30,753 nt of DNA, taken from IMG/VR virus record IMGVR_UViG_3300045738_002445, positions 1-30,753 of that record; one strand, given 5' to 3'. Shown piece by piece: positions 8,128-15,475 of this stretch. Source of the stretch: a virus. The position numbers and the translations under genes were made by a program. The notes under the pieces are model-generated. The model made no database searches, had not been told where the DNA came from, and saw only the letters and a list, made by a program, of their open reading frames with translations. Every line of letters begins with the position of its first letter. Position 1 is the first letter of the stretch.

Positions 8128-10358
8128 GATGGCGACCACGCTGATTTGCTTCGTTTGAATGAGCTCTGCGCCGAGCCGACCGATTGCTTAACAATGCCGC
8201 CGCGCGCCTGCTGGATACCTTCGGCAACCATCTCGCGAATTTCCGTGTTTCCCCGCGCCCCGCTCACATAAATGTTGAACGTTCCACCGCCCCCGATGGC
8301 CGCTGTGTCACGGGTAGAAACGACATTTGCGGGGCCAGTTATGATCTCCGGCCCATTCTCCCCGGCAACCCCAAACTGGCCCGATGGGATGCGGCCACCC
8401 TTATCGAACATGCCCGCAAAGCTACCAATCAAGCCGCCGAGGAAGCCACCGCCCCCACCAGACCCACCGCTGCCGTTTCCGCCGAAAAGGCTTTGGAATG
8501 CCTGATCCAGAAACATATCGCTAAGCTGGTTCAGGATATTCCCCAAAAAGTCCGAGAACGAAGAAGCCGCCTTTGCTGCACCGGACAACATGCCCGCCAA
8601 GCGATTGCCCAAGGTGTTTGCCTCAGATGTAGATTCCCGCAATTTATCCGGCATTGTGTTGAGGGCAGGCTGTGCCGCGCTGGCCGCTGCTGTGACTCGG
8701 TTCGCCGCCGTCGCTGCCGATGTTGCCGCCGCTTGGGCACCATCCGCGATTCCGACACCTAAGCCGTCCATAAGGTCACGACCAAGGCGCATCCAAACCC
8801 GCGAGGGCGACTGCGTTTCGGTTTCGTCACGCGCAGCGCCTTCGATCGCGTTGATATAATCGCGGGTCTGCTGTTCAAGCCCCGGTTGGGTTTCGGCCAG
8901 ACCAACCCCAAGGCCGGCACCTAAGTCGCGGCCTATTGCACGGCCAGCAGCCGCCGTTTCGGCATTCACATCGCGCAAGGAGAAGATTGATGTGACCTTC
9001 TCCTTTAGCGCGGTCCATTTCTCAAAAATGCCATCCACAAAGCCTTGTATCGCATCCATGCCCCACTGCTTGAGCCTTTCGGGCAGCGCCGAAACGACCG
9101 CGATGATATCTGCGACCGTCTGCCGGAACCCCGGTACGACCGCCTCCATAATCCCCAGAACAGCATTCACAGCCGCTTCAGAGATTGCCTCCCATCCTTC
9201 CCAAATTCCGGTTAGCCCAGAAATTGCGAGTTTCAGGTCGTTGGTCAGGACACCCACGATCAGCTTGATCGCTCCTTCGATCACTTGGGTCGCGCCATTG
9301 ACGATCCCCTTGATGCCCTCCCATACGGAGGAGAACACCGACTTCAGCATGTTCAGGCCGGTTTCGAGGATGGGGAATTTTTCCACCAGCTTGTCCCAAT
9401 TCGCTGCAACCGCAGCGGCCACCCCAACGACTGCGCCGAAGGCCAACACCGCCAGGCCGATGGGTGACGCCAGCGCCGCGATGCCCGCTGCGACGAAACC
9501 AAGAGCGATTGCGAGCGGCCCGATCACTGCCGCTAGAGCCGCGCCAATGCCGATGAATTTGCGAACCTCGGGCGAAAGGCTAGAAAACCAATGCCCAAGG
9601 TCTGCGATATACTCCGCAATCGTCTTCAGCGTTGGTGCCAAAGATACCGCGATCTGGTTAGCAAGCCCGCGCGTCACCAACCCGATGGCGCTGATGGCGT
9701 CGTTGGCCTCCTCGATCGCGTCCGCCTCCACCTCCGAAACAGCGATGCCGAAGCGCTCAATTTCATCCGAAGCCGTTGCAATGGTATCAGCGTCTAGGCG
9801 TCCCGCCATGATGCCTGCCCGGTCGCCAAACAGCGCCATCGAAACCGCCGCCTGCTCTGCCTCCGGCACCGTCTCTTTGATCGCCCGGTTAATCACCGCG
9901 ATTTTCTGGTCAAGGTCCATATCAGCAAGGTCAGACGCCCTGAGACCGATCTTTTCTAGAGCCCCCGCCGCTGGCCCCTTGCCCGTTGCCGCGACCTGCG
10001 AAAGGCGCTTGGTGAGCTGCCGCCCGACCTGCTCAAGTTCCCCAGCAGAGATGCCCGCACGATCCGCTGCCCGCTCTAGCACCTGCATAGAGCGCGTGGA
10101 GGTGTTGAGCGATTGCGCCATCTTTGATTGAGCGTCAATAGTCGTCAGCGACGATTTAACTGCAACCGCCGCGACGCCCGCCAAAGGCAGCGTCATGCGC
10201 TTTGTCATGGTCTTGCCGATGGAGCGCATTCGCTGGCTGGTTTTGTGAAGCGATCTTTGCAGGCCGTTCATAGATGCCTGCGCCCGCTTAGCCCCCTTGT
10301 CGAAGGCCGCGCTGTCTAGGCTAAGAAGTGCGCGCAGGGCGCCAATTTCAACGGCCAT
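8124..10358 (-). CDS. Tail tape measure protein
   Basis: A 744-residue tape measure that sets tail length and leaves the tail during DNA injection. The N-terminal ~55 residues are basic and helical (KRAQASMNGLQRSLHK). A long Ala-rich helical region with low-complexity hydrophobic spans follows around residues 270-330. The end is Gly-rich (NGSGGSGGGGG, about 655) with FDKGGRIPSGQFGVAGENGP, the motif seen near the C-terminus of many siphophage tape measures. By the usual ~1.5 angstrom per residue, 744 residues suggest a tail of about 110 nm. ATG has GAGG 7 bases upstream. It is the longest gene in the window and sits just after the tail chaperone, as in lambda. Confidence 0.92.
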   Translation of the reverse strand: MAVEIGALRALLSLDSAAFDKGAKRAQASMNGLQRSLHKTSQRMRSIGKTMTKRMTLPLAGVAAVAVKSSLTTIDAQSKMAQSLNTSTRSMQVLERAADRAGISAGELEQVGRQLTKRLSQVAATGKGPAAGALEKIGLRASDLADMDLDQKIAVINRAIKETVPEAEQAAVSMALFGDRAGIMAGRLDADTIATASDEIERFGIAVSEVEADAIEEANDAISAIGLVTRGLANQIAVSLAPTLKTIAEYIADLGHWFSSLSPEVRKFIGIGAALAAVIGPLAIALGFVAAGIAALASPIGLAVLAFGAVVGVAAAVAANWDKLVEKFPILETGLNMLKSVFSSVWEGIKGIVNGATQVIEGAIKLIVGVLTNDLKLAISGLTGIWEGWEAISEAAVNAVLGIMEAVVPGFRQTVADIIAVVSALPERLKQWGMDAIQGFVDGIFEKWTALKEKVTSIFSLRDVNAETAAAGRAIGRDLGAGLGVGLAETQPGLEQQTRDYINAIEGAARDETETQSPSRVWMRLGRDLMDGLGVGIADGAQAAATSAATAANRVTAAASAAQPALNTMPDKLRESTSEANTLGNRLAGMLSGAAKAASSFSDFLGNILNQLSDMFLDQAFQSLFGGNGSGGSGGGGGFLGGLIGSFAGMFDKGGRIPSGQFGVAGENGPEIITGPANVVSTRDTAAIGGGGTFNIYVSGARGNTEIREMVAEGIQQARGGIVKQSVGSAQSSFKRSKSAWSPS

Positions 10359-10668
10359 TCTTTGTCCTCGAACTGTTGTGCATCGCCTTCATCCACGCAC
10401 GAACATAGACTGCATCAGCTTGATCATTTGACTGCTGCGCCTGCCCTGTAGGGCATTCCGGCATCTTGTTGGGGCTATGGAAGGCGAACCGCGCATACTG
10501 CGCCTGTTGCCACGCGAGGCGTGCATCACGCAGGGTTGAAGCCTCGGTGATGATGTAGATTTCGCGCAAAGTGTGGTGTTGGAAACTGGCGGGCGGCTGG
10601 CCCGCCAGAACCCAATTTCGGAAAAGGGCGGTCCAGCCTATTTCTTCGGGGGGACCGCCCTTTTCGAG
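10348..10668 (-). CDS. Frameshift extension of the tail assembly chaperone (G-T type)
   Basis: This frame is open without interruption from the slippery site at 10668-10674 to a TGA at 10348-10350 (106 codons) and has no convincing independent start: the only candidate is an internal TTG without ribosome-binding site. Read after a -1 shift it begins LEKGGPPEEIGWTALFRN and contains PPASFQHHTLREIYIITEA, close to the 'fW..TprEl' pattern of phage tail assembly chaperones. The fused product would be about 207 residues (101 from the upstream frame plus 106). As for lambda gpGT, the longer form would bind the tape measure and recruit tail-tube subunits. It ends 11 bp inside the tape measure gene. 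Confidence 0.75.
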   Translation of the reverse strand, partial: LEKGGPPEEIGWTALFRNWVLAGQPPASFQHHTLREIYIITEASTLRDARLAWQQAQYARFAFHSPNKMPECPTGQAQQSNDQADAVYVRAWMKAMHNSSRTKNGR

Positions 10669-10674
10669 TTTTTT
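10621..10674 (-). promoter_or_regulatory. -1 programmed ribosomal frameshift signal
   Basis: On the minus strand a canonical heptamer A AAA AAC (10674-10668) lies in the correct phase of the chaperone frame (codons GGA AAA AAC). Seven bases later starts GGGCGGTCC, which pairs perfectly with GGACCGCCC after a 17-base loop; flanking GAAAA and TTTTC extend the stem to 14 bp (arms 10652-10665 and 10621-10634). The stop of the zero frame lies in the loop. Heptamer, spacer and stem together are the standard architecture of -1 frameshift sites. Confidence 0.85.
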
Positions 10675-10970
10675 CCTTTCTTAGCCTCCGGGAAGGCTCC
10701 CTCGGCCACTTCGCCAAGCAGATTGCCCGCTTCGGTCACGCCAATCTCGTCGACAAGCTGGCTGGCGCGGCCCACATCGACGCCCGCACCATCGTCAGCA
10801 CACTCCGAGACAAGCGTCACAATATCAGAAATGCGGAATCCTGTTTCCAACCCCTGCAAGACCTCGATCAGCCCTTTGTCGAACCGATCTTCAATCGCCA
10901 TCATGGCGCGGGTCGTCATGCGGAAAGTCTCGCTCTTCCCAGCGATCTGCCGTGTTACGCCTGAGATCAT
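10638..10970 (-). CDS. Tail assembly chaperone, short form (lambda G-like)
   Basis: A 110-residue protein starting as ATGA overlap with the stop of the tail tube gene. It contains FRMTTRAMMAIEDRFDKG and LETGFRISDIVTLV, a pattern like the tail chaperones of gene transfer agents and Rhodobacterales siphophages (rcc01691-type, phage_TAC group). The C-terminus is basic and low in complexity (KKGKNSKRAVPPKK) because it is the frameshift region. The short form is made by normal termination at 10638. It holds tape measure and tube proteins soluble before tail assembly and is absent from the finished virion. Confidence 0.8.
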   Translation of the reverse strand: MISGVTRQIAGKSETFRMTTRAMMAIEDRFDKGLIEVLQGLETGFRISDIVTLVSECADDGAGVDVGRASQLVDEIGVTEAGNLLGEVAEGAFPEAKKGKNSKRAVPPKK

Positions 10971-11413
10971 GTTGCAGCAGTGCCTTTCATGAACGTGACC
11001 GCACCGCTGGTACGGATGTTGAGGTTCATGGCAATAATGTCGCCCACGTCGTTCGTCTCAAGCGCAGGGTTGATGTAGCCGGTGAATTCAAACGTGTCCC
11101 CTGTCGATTGACCAGTTTCGACTGGCAGGGTCGTGCGGAAACCAACCAACGTGCCCGCCATTTGATAGCCGACTGCCGTTTCATAGCCGTCGGATGTATA
11201 GCCAGCGGGAATTGTGACCTCACCCGCGTCTTTCAGCCCGGGGATGTACTCACGGAAACCACCCGCGCTATCGAGGTTGGTGGCGTCCTGATATTCGATC
11301 TCAACTTCGGGAACCACGAGCCCTTTCACTTCGGGAATGCCGGTCCATGTGGTGCCGCCGTCGTCAGACCATTCAGCCGTGGCACCAAAGACAATACGCT
11401 GTTTCGTCGCCAT
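10967..11413 (-). CDS. Major tail tube protein
   Basis: A 148-residue protein that forms the stacked hexameric tail tube. Visible features are AEWSDDGGTTWTGIPEVKGL at the N-terminus, EIEYQDATNLDSAG in the middle and TFEFTGYINPALETNDVGDI towards the end, a Gly/Thr-rich beta protein of usual length for this role. The ATG at 11413 has AAGGA 9 bases upstream; the in-frame TTG at 11422 would place the SD against the start and is rejected. Its stop overlaps the chaperone start (ATGA), matching the fixed order tube, chaperone, tape measure. Confidence 0.85.
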   Translation of the reverse strand: MATKQRIVFGATAEWSDDGGTTWTGIPEVKGLVVPEVEIEYQDATNLDSAGGFREYIPGLKDAGEVTIPAGYTSDGYETAVGYQMAGTLVGFRTTLPVETGQSTGDTFEFTGYINPALETNDVGDIIAMNLNIRTSGAVTFMKGTAAT

Positions 11414-11463
11414 AGCGATCAATCCTTATATAGCGTTTGAAGATTGCCGGTTAGCCCCGGCGG

Positions 11464-11817
11464 TTAGTCCCGGTAGGTCACCGAGAAAGTCATGGAGACG
11501 CGCGGCAGATACCCCGCATCGTCATCATCGTTGTCGCGCGTCGCATCGAGGAACATCCCCAGAACCGGCCCGCCCACATAGCCTTCGAGAACAGCCCGGA
11601 CGCCGCGGGCAAGCGTTTCCGCCTCGGCCGAAGTCGCCCCGTAGCAATCCACTTGCACCCGGCCCCGCATCAACCCTTTGCCGCTCAGAGACATGTTCCT
11701 GATGCCGGATGACTGAAACAAGGAGACGCGCTGCGCGCCGACCTCTTGGCCGAACACTCCCCATTTTACAGGGGCGGTAAGAGCACCAGAGAGAAGGGCT
11801 TGAAGGTGGTATTTCAT
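11464..11817 (-). CDS. Tail terminator / tail completion protein (DUF3168-like)
   Basis: A 117-residue protein beginning MKYHLQALLSGALTAPVKWG, with RGRVQVDCYGATSAEAETLA in the middle: the pattern of DUF3168 tail proteins, which cap the head-proximal end of the tail tube and join it to the connector. A DNDDDD acidic stretch lies near residue 97. Its ATG has AAGGA close upstream and begins 1 bp past the stop of the gp10-like gene. A longer upstream open frame exists but is out of keeping with the family length. Order within the module (gp10-like, DUF3168, tube) supports the call. Confidence 0.85.
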   Translation of the reverse strand: MKYHLQALLSGALTAPVKWGVFGQEVGAQRVSLFQSSGIRNMSLSGKGLMRGRVQVDCYGATSAEAETLARGVRAVLEGYVGGPVLGMFLDATRDNDDDDAGYLPRVSMTFSVTYRD

Positions 11818-11818
11818 T

Positions 11819-12280
11819 TCATCCTTTCGCCGCCTTCTTAGCTCGCCGCGCCATTGTCTTTTCGATCTCTTCCCAGAGCCGTTTGCCCAAGCCTTCAAGC
11901 AACTGGTGCTTGTTTGCGTCCCATGCAGGTTGAAGCATCGGCGTCGGGCTGACCGCGCCGACGTATCTGCCAGATTTCTGAAAGCGTGGGCCTGTACCGA
12001 ATTCGACAAGATGCGCTTGTGGCTCAAAGGAGCCCACAAACATGTTCGTCACACTGGCCCCGCGGGGAGCGTAACTGTCGCCCTTCTGGCTACTTTTAAC
12101 CGCAGAAGTGATGCGGAAAGCCGCCTCAGCCCCTGGCCAAAAAGCCTCTGCCATATCGAGCACAGGCCTCAGCTCCTTTTTCATTGCGCGACGGGCGACG
12201 GCTTTCGATGTCCCGCGCGGCAGTTGAGCTAGGGCCTTTTCGATCTCGCGAAAGCCCGTGGTCTTTAAGGTCACTGTCAT
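11819..12280 (-). CDS. HK97 gp10-like head-tail / tail completion protein
   Basis: A 153-residue basic protein with LKTTGFREIEKALAQLPRG at the start, KAVARRAMKKELRPV next, then SFEPQAHLVEFGTGPR, the H-LVEFGT box characteristic of HK97 gp10-family proteins. The end is a Lys/Ala-rich tail (RRAKKAAKG). It acts at the head-tail joint or in tail completion. The ATG at 12280 has AGGA 9 bases upstream; 35 extra codons upstream are open but do not fit the family. It sits between the adaptor and the DUF3168 gene as in HK97-type genomes. Confidence 0.87.
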   Translation of the reverse strand: MTVTLKTTGFREIEKALAQLPRGTSKAVARRAMKKELRPVLDMAEAFWPGAEAAFRITSAVKSSQKGDSYAPRGASVTNMFVGSFEPQAHLVEFGTGPRFQKSGRYVGAVSPTPMLQPAWDANKHQLLEGLGKRLWEEIEKTMARRAKKAAKG

Positions 12281-12305
12281 TTTGCGATGTCCTGATTGTG
12301 TTCGA

Positions 12306-12626
12306 TCAGGCGGTGCGGCCTTCAACCACCAGATAGACCCACTGCCGATCCGTGATCGCGTCAACCTCTGTGATGTTGTAAACATTGCCGCGCCGCACGT
12401 CCCGCGCCAGCCAATCCGTTGTGATCTGCCGCGCCCCGCTGTTCTGCCGCATTTTGATCTTGTAAACAGGACGCCCAGCCAGCCGCGCCCCTTCGACAGC
12501 CTCTCCGCCGCGTAGGTAAATGATCGTCACGCGCCGCTGGAACTGCTCCGCCCAAAGAGGCTTTGTGCCGCCCAGTCCGTCGGGCTCGGTATCTGCCGGA
12601 GCGTCAAATGCCAGCCGATCGATCAC
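12306..12626 (-). CDS. Head-tail adaptor / joining protein (SPP1 gp16-HK97 gp9 type)
   Basis: A 106-residue protein starting RLAFDAPADTEPDGLGG, then WAEQFQRRVTIIYLRGGEAV, ending TDRQWVYLVVEGR. This is the phage head-tail joining fold (pfam05521-like): a small beta barrel bound to the connector ring. GTG start overlaps the stop of the connector gene as GTGA, so the two are likely translationally coupled. Length is typical (about 105-115 residues). Confidence 0.85.
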   Translation of the reverse strand: MIDRLAFDAPADTEPDGLGGTKPLWAEQFQRRVTIIYLRGGEAVEGARLAGRPVYKIKMRQNSGARQITTDWLARDVRRGNVYNITEVDAITDRQWVYLVVEGRTA

Positions 12627-13198
12627 AGCATCACCCAGCGGTGCTTACCGAGCAGCACATCGACAGCGAAGGGCATGGGCCGCTGCTCTTTGTCCGAAGC
12701 TGCCGAGCGTTGTTCATACCAGTGCGCCACCAGCATGCAGATCGCAGCCTTGATATCCCAAGGCACGTCATCGGGCGCGCCATAGCCTGCTGTAAAGGTG
12801 AGCTGCACAGGCGTTAGAGACCGCCGCTCAAGCGCGGGCCCCGCAAAACCGCTCAGAAACTGAACCCGCACGCCGCGCGGATCGGTGATGACTTGATAAT
12901 CGGCTGCGTCGATCGTCTGAGTTGCCCCGTCCACGTCGATATATTCCACCTGAACCGCCGAGACGTTCGGGAACGGCAAGCGCAGGCAGGACGCCCAGCT
13001 GGTATAGTCCTGACGCCACTGCTGGTTGACGATGCAACGGCCCAGAATACCGGTGAAGCCATCGAGGTGGTCTGTCGCAGCCTTGATCAGCCGCTCTACC
13101 AGACCGTCATCATCGGCAAAGTCGATGATCGTGTGATCCTTGGCTTCCTGCACCGTGATGGGCAAAGAGGCAGGCGCTGTGACGCGGACGGGGGTCAT
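12623..13198 (-). CDS. Head-tail connector protein (gp6-like)
   Basis: A 191-residue protein with PASLPITVQEAKDHTIID at the start, then LVERLIKAATDHLDGFTG, RLPFPNVSAVQVEYIDVDG and PVQLTFTAGYG...VPWDIKAAICMLVAHWYEQR. These are the landmarks of the phage gp6-like / phiE125 gp8 connector family, which docks under the portal and forms the next ring of the DNA channel. ATG at 13198. It follows the capsid gene and a 46-codon gene and is coupled to the adaptor gene by a GTGA overlap. Confidence 0.87.
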   Translation of the reverse strand: MTPVRVTAPASLPITVQEAKDHTIIDFADDDGLVERLIKAATDHLDGFTGILGRCIVNQQWRQDYTSWASCLRLPFPNVSAVQVEYIDVDGATQTIDAADYQVITDPRGVRVQFLSGFAGPALERRSLTPVQLTFTAGYGAPDDVPWDIKAAICMLVAHWYEQRSAASDKEQRPMPFAVDVLLGKHRWVML

Positions 13199-13201
13199 TG
13201 T

Positions 13202-13342
13202 TTATTTCCCGCCGTAGGGGAATGGATCGAGGCCGAGCTTCTTCGCCTGCGCGGCTGTCATGCTGACTTTGGGGCCCGGCTTTTTCGTGGCCTTCGCGGT
13301 CGGCTTTTTCTCTTCCGGGACTGGCTTCTTTTCGTCGCTCAT
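13202..13342 (-). CDS. Small Lys/Pro-rich protein between capsid and connector
   Basis: A 46-residue protein of unknown function. The start MSDEKKPVPEEKKPTAKATK is strongly charged and disordered, and the end is SMTAAQAKKLGLDPFPYGGK. The ATG at 13342 has GGAG 8 bases upstream; the longer open frame upstream reads through the capsid end and lacks a signal. Small basic proteins in this slot occur in other HK97-type genomes and may contact the capsid or DNA, but nothing here proves a role. Confidence 0.6.
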   Translation of the reverse strand: MSDEKKPVPEEKKPTAKATKKPGPKVSMTAAQAKKLGLDPFPYGGK

Positions 13343-13397
13343 CTTTTCAACTCCATTAGAGAGGGAAGCCCCGGCCATCGCGGCCGAGGCGATTGGC

Positions 13398-14633
13398 TTA
13401 AACGCCGTCATCCATTTGCAGGATGCGGATAGCTTTGGGATCGACCACAGCCCCGCCGACACGCTTCGTGGTGTAGAACAACACCTTAGGCTTTGCGGTG
13501 AACGGATCGCGCAACACGCGCACGCCGGTACGATCGACGATCAGATAACCGCGGGCGAAGTTGCCAAAGGCGATCGGCGTGGTGTTGGCTGCCATGTCGG
13601 GCATGTCCGGCATTTCCGTGACCGGATATGCCAGCAGCTGCGAGGGTTGACCTGCAACGCTAGATGGCTGCCACAGCTGACGGCCATCAGCATCACGCAG
13701 CTTGCGGATTTTGCCCAAGGTGGTCCGGTTCATGACAAAGCGCGCGCCATTGGTGTAGCTGGCCGGCGTTCCGTAGATAAGATCGAGGAGCTCATCCTCG
13801 GTCACAGCGGTTGTCGCTGCGGCAGGATCAACACCGATGGCACCCAGTGGGTTTGCCCCGGCATTTGCGGCCCCGGTTGCGTAGCTCAGGAAACCATTCG
13901 GTTTGTTGACACCGTTGCCCGCGACGAAGGCCAGACCTTCTTGCTTGGCGAACTCGGTCTGGACCTCATTGGCCAACCAGCTTTCCAGATCGACCGCAGC
14001 ATCATCGAGCATCCCCTGCGTGGCCCCGGGGTTGGCGTAGATTTCGCCGGGGGTGATCACCATCGAGCCGAAGGTCGGCGTGCTGGTTTCCGGGCGCGCC
14101 TCTTCCTCGCCAACCCAGCCGGAGCCGGTGCCGCGCAGGTTGAACAGCTTGGTGAACCCGGCCGTGGAGATGTTCTGCACCGAGGCGATCGAGCGCATGG
14201 CCGAGACTTCCACCAGCTTGTCGGTGATGGTGCGGTCCCATTCCACCGGCGCCAGAAACCCGCCTTCAGGATCGGCACCTTTGTTCAGATTGGCCTGAAC
14301 TTGGCCCTTGCTGAAATGCGCCTGGAAGGCTTCGGTGTATTCCGCATCTTTCACCGCATCCGGCCCGGTACCGCTCAGTGACATTGCTGCGATCTTGGTA
14401 TTGGCCGCATCGATGGCCGCCTGAAGTTCGCCTACGCTCGTGTTGATCCGGTCAACCTGCTCAGACTGGACCACGTCGCCCATACCTTTCTTCAGGTCTT
14501 CCAGTTCCTTCTGGTGTGCTGCCTTGAACGCCTCGAAGGTCTTGCCCTGCTCTTCGATCAGTGCCTTGATATCGGTGCTGGCATCAGCGCGCACACCGAC
14601 AAGCCCGCGAACGGGTTGTTTGAAGTGTTTCAT
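13398..14633 (-). CDS. Major capsid protein, HK97 fold with N-terminal delta domain
   Basis: A 411-residue major capsid precursor. Residues ~20-85 are a charged coiled-coil delta domain (LIEEQGKTFEAFKAAHQKEL) that acts as internal scaffold and is normally cut off by the head protease, probably near residues 105-120 before the folded core starts at ADPEGGFLAPVEWD. Core landmarks are GEIYANPGATQGMLDD, QEGLAFVAGNGVNKPNGFL (the usual GxGxxKPxG box) and RFVMNRTTLGKIRKLRDADG, ending at FYTTKRVGGAVVDPKAIRIL. ATG has AAAGGGG 6 bases upstream. The protease gene lies just upstream, as required for maturation. Confidence 0.95.
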   Translation of the reverse strand: MKHFKQPVRGLVGVRADASTDIKALIEEQGKTFEAFKAAHQKELEDLKKGMGDVVQSEQVDRINTSVGELQAAIDAANTKIAAMSLSGTGPDAVKDAEYTEAFQAHFSKGQVQANLNKGADPEGGFLAPVEWDRTITDKLVEVSAMRSIASVQNISTAGFTKLFNLRGTGSGWVGEEEARPETSTPTFGSMVITPGEIYANPGATQGMLDDAAVDLESWLANEVQTEFAKQEGLAFVAGNGVNKPNGFLSYATGAANAGANPLGAIGVDPAAATTAVTEDELLDLIYGTPASYTNGARFVMNRTTLGKIRKLRDADGRQLWQPSSVAGQPSQLLAYPVTEMPDMPDMAANTTPIAFGNFARGYLIVDRTGVRVLRDPFTAKPKVLFYTTKRVGGAVVDPKAIRILQMDDGV

Positions 14634-14644
14634 TTGAAACCCCT

Positions 14645-15475
14645 TTAGATTTTCAGTTTTTCGGTGTTGCCGCGAAGCGCGGCGATGATGTCAGCGCTCG
14701 GCATGACGTCAGGAGGCGATACGTCAGCCCCCCCTTGCAGTTCCGCGAGGAGGCTACGGCGCTCCCGGCGGGACAATCCCTGTGCGGCCATACTGGCCTC
14801 AATCTTGGCAATGGCCGAAGCACGTTTGCCGTTGTCTTTGTCTTGCTCGATCTCGGCATCGGAAAGATACCCATCGGCGAGCCCAGTCTTCACCGCATCC
14901 TCACCAGTGAAGAACGTCTCAGCATCCATCCATGCCTCAACGTCTTCGGCTTTCGATCCGGAGCGCTCGGCGTATAGATCCCGCATCGCCCGGTCGAAGG
15001 GCTCCATCATCGTCGCTGCCGCCTGCATATCGTGCCGGTTGCCGATCGTGATGCCCCAGGCGTTGTGGACCATAAGGAATCCGGTCTTTGCGACTTTGAT
15101 TTCATCACCGGCCATGGCGATCACCGAAGCGGCGGACGCGGCAAGGCCCAGCACATTCACTGTGACCTTGGCCTTGTGTTCGCGCAGCATGTTGTAAATC
15201 GCCACGCCCTCAAAGAAGTCGCCGCCCGGGCTGTTGATATCGACCCGAACGTCACGCTCGCCGATCGAGCGCAGCGCCCCGGCGATCCGCTTGGACGTGA
15301 TACCGTCGCCATAGTCTCCGCCGCCGATCTCGCCGAGAATGGAAATCGATGCCTCATCGCTTGTGGCCGCGTGGATCCCCGCGTTCCAGCGGTCGACCAC
15401 ATCAGTGCGCGGTTGCCATTCCATGTTGGAGAGGGCTTTGAACGCTTTGATCTCGGGAAGTTTACGCAGGCTCAT
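14645..15475 (-). CDS. Head maturation protease, ClpP-like (S14 type)
   Basis: A 276-residue prohead protease. The ClpP-like core spans about residues 45-205. The oxyanion turn is DINSPGGDFFEG (80-90), the nucleophile is Ser114 in GLAASAAS, and the catalytic His is 137 in MVHNAWG, with spacing like ClpP. The third residue is less certain. It cleaves the capsid delta domain and itself during head maturation. The C-terminal ~70 residues are helical and charged, probably a scaffold or capsid-binding tail. ATG has AGGAGG 5 bases upstream and overlaps the portal stop by 14 bp. Confidence 0.93.
   Translation of the reverse strand: MSLRKLPEIKAFKALSNMEWQPRTDVVDRWNAGIHAATSDEASISILGEIGGGDYGDGITSKRIAGALRSIGERDVRVDINSPGGDFFEGVAIYNMLREHKAKVTVNVLGLAASAASVIAMAGDEIKVAKTGFLMVHNAWGITIGNRHDMQAAATMMEPFDRAMRDLYAERSGSKAEDVEAWMDAETFFTGEDAVKTGLADGYLSDAEIEQDKDNGKRASAIAKIEASMAAQGLSRRERRSLLAELQGGADVSPPDVMPSADIIAALRGNTEKLKI

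Noticed and set aside
8992-10131. Long plus-strand open frame (379 codons) opposite the tape measure
   Set aside because: Its Ser/Ala/Pro-rich low-complexity composition is what the complement of an Ala-rich helical gene gives; no ribosome-binding site or family pattern, and the tape measure on the other strand is certain.
10348-10569. Independent 73-residue gene between chaperone and tape measure
   Set aside because: The TTG start has no ribosome-binding site, and the frame is open upstream to an in-phase slippery heptamer, so it is better read as a frameshift extension.
13260-14381. Long plus-strand open frame (373 codons) opposite the capsid gene
   Set aside because: It mirrors the GC-rich third positions of the capsid gene; the capsid protein is unmistakable and operon direction is uniformly minus here.
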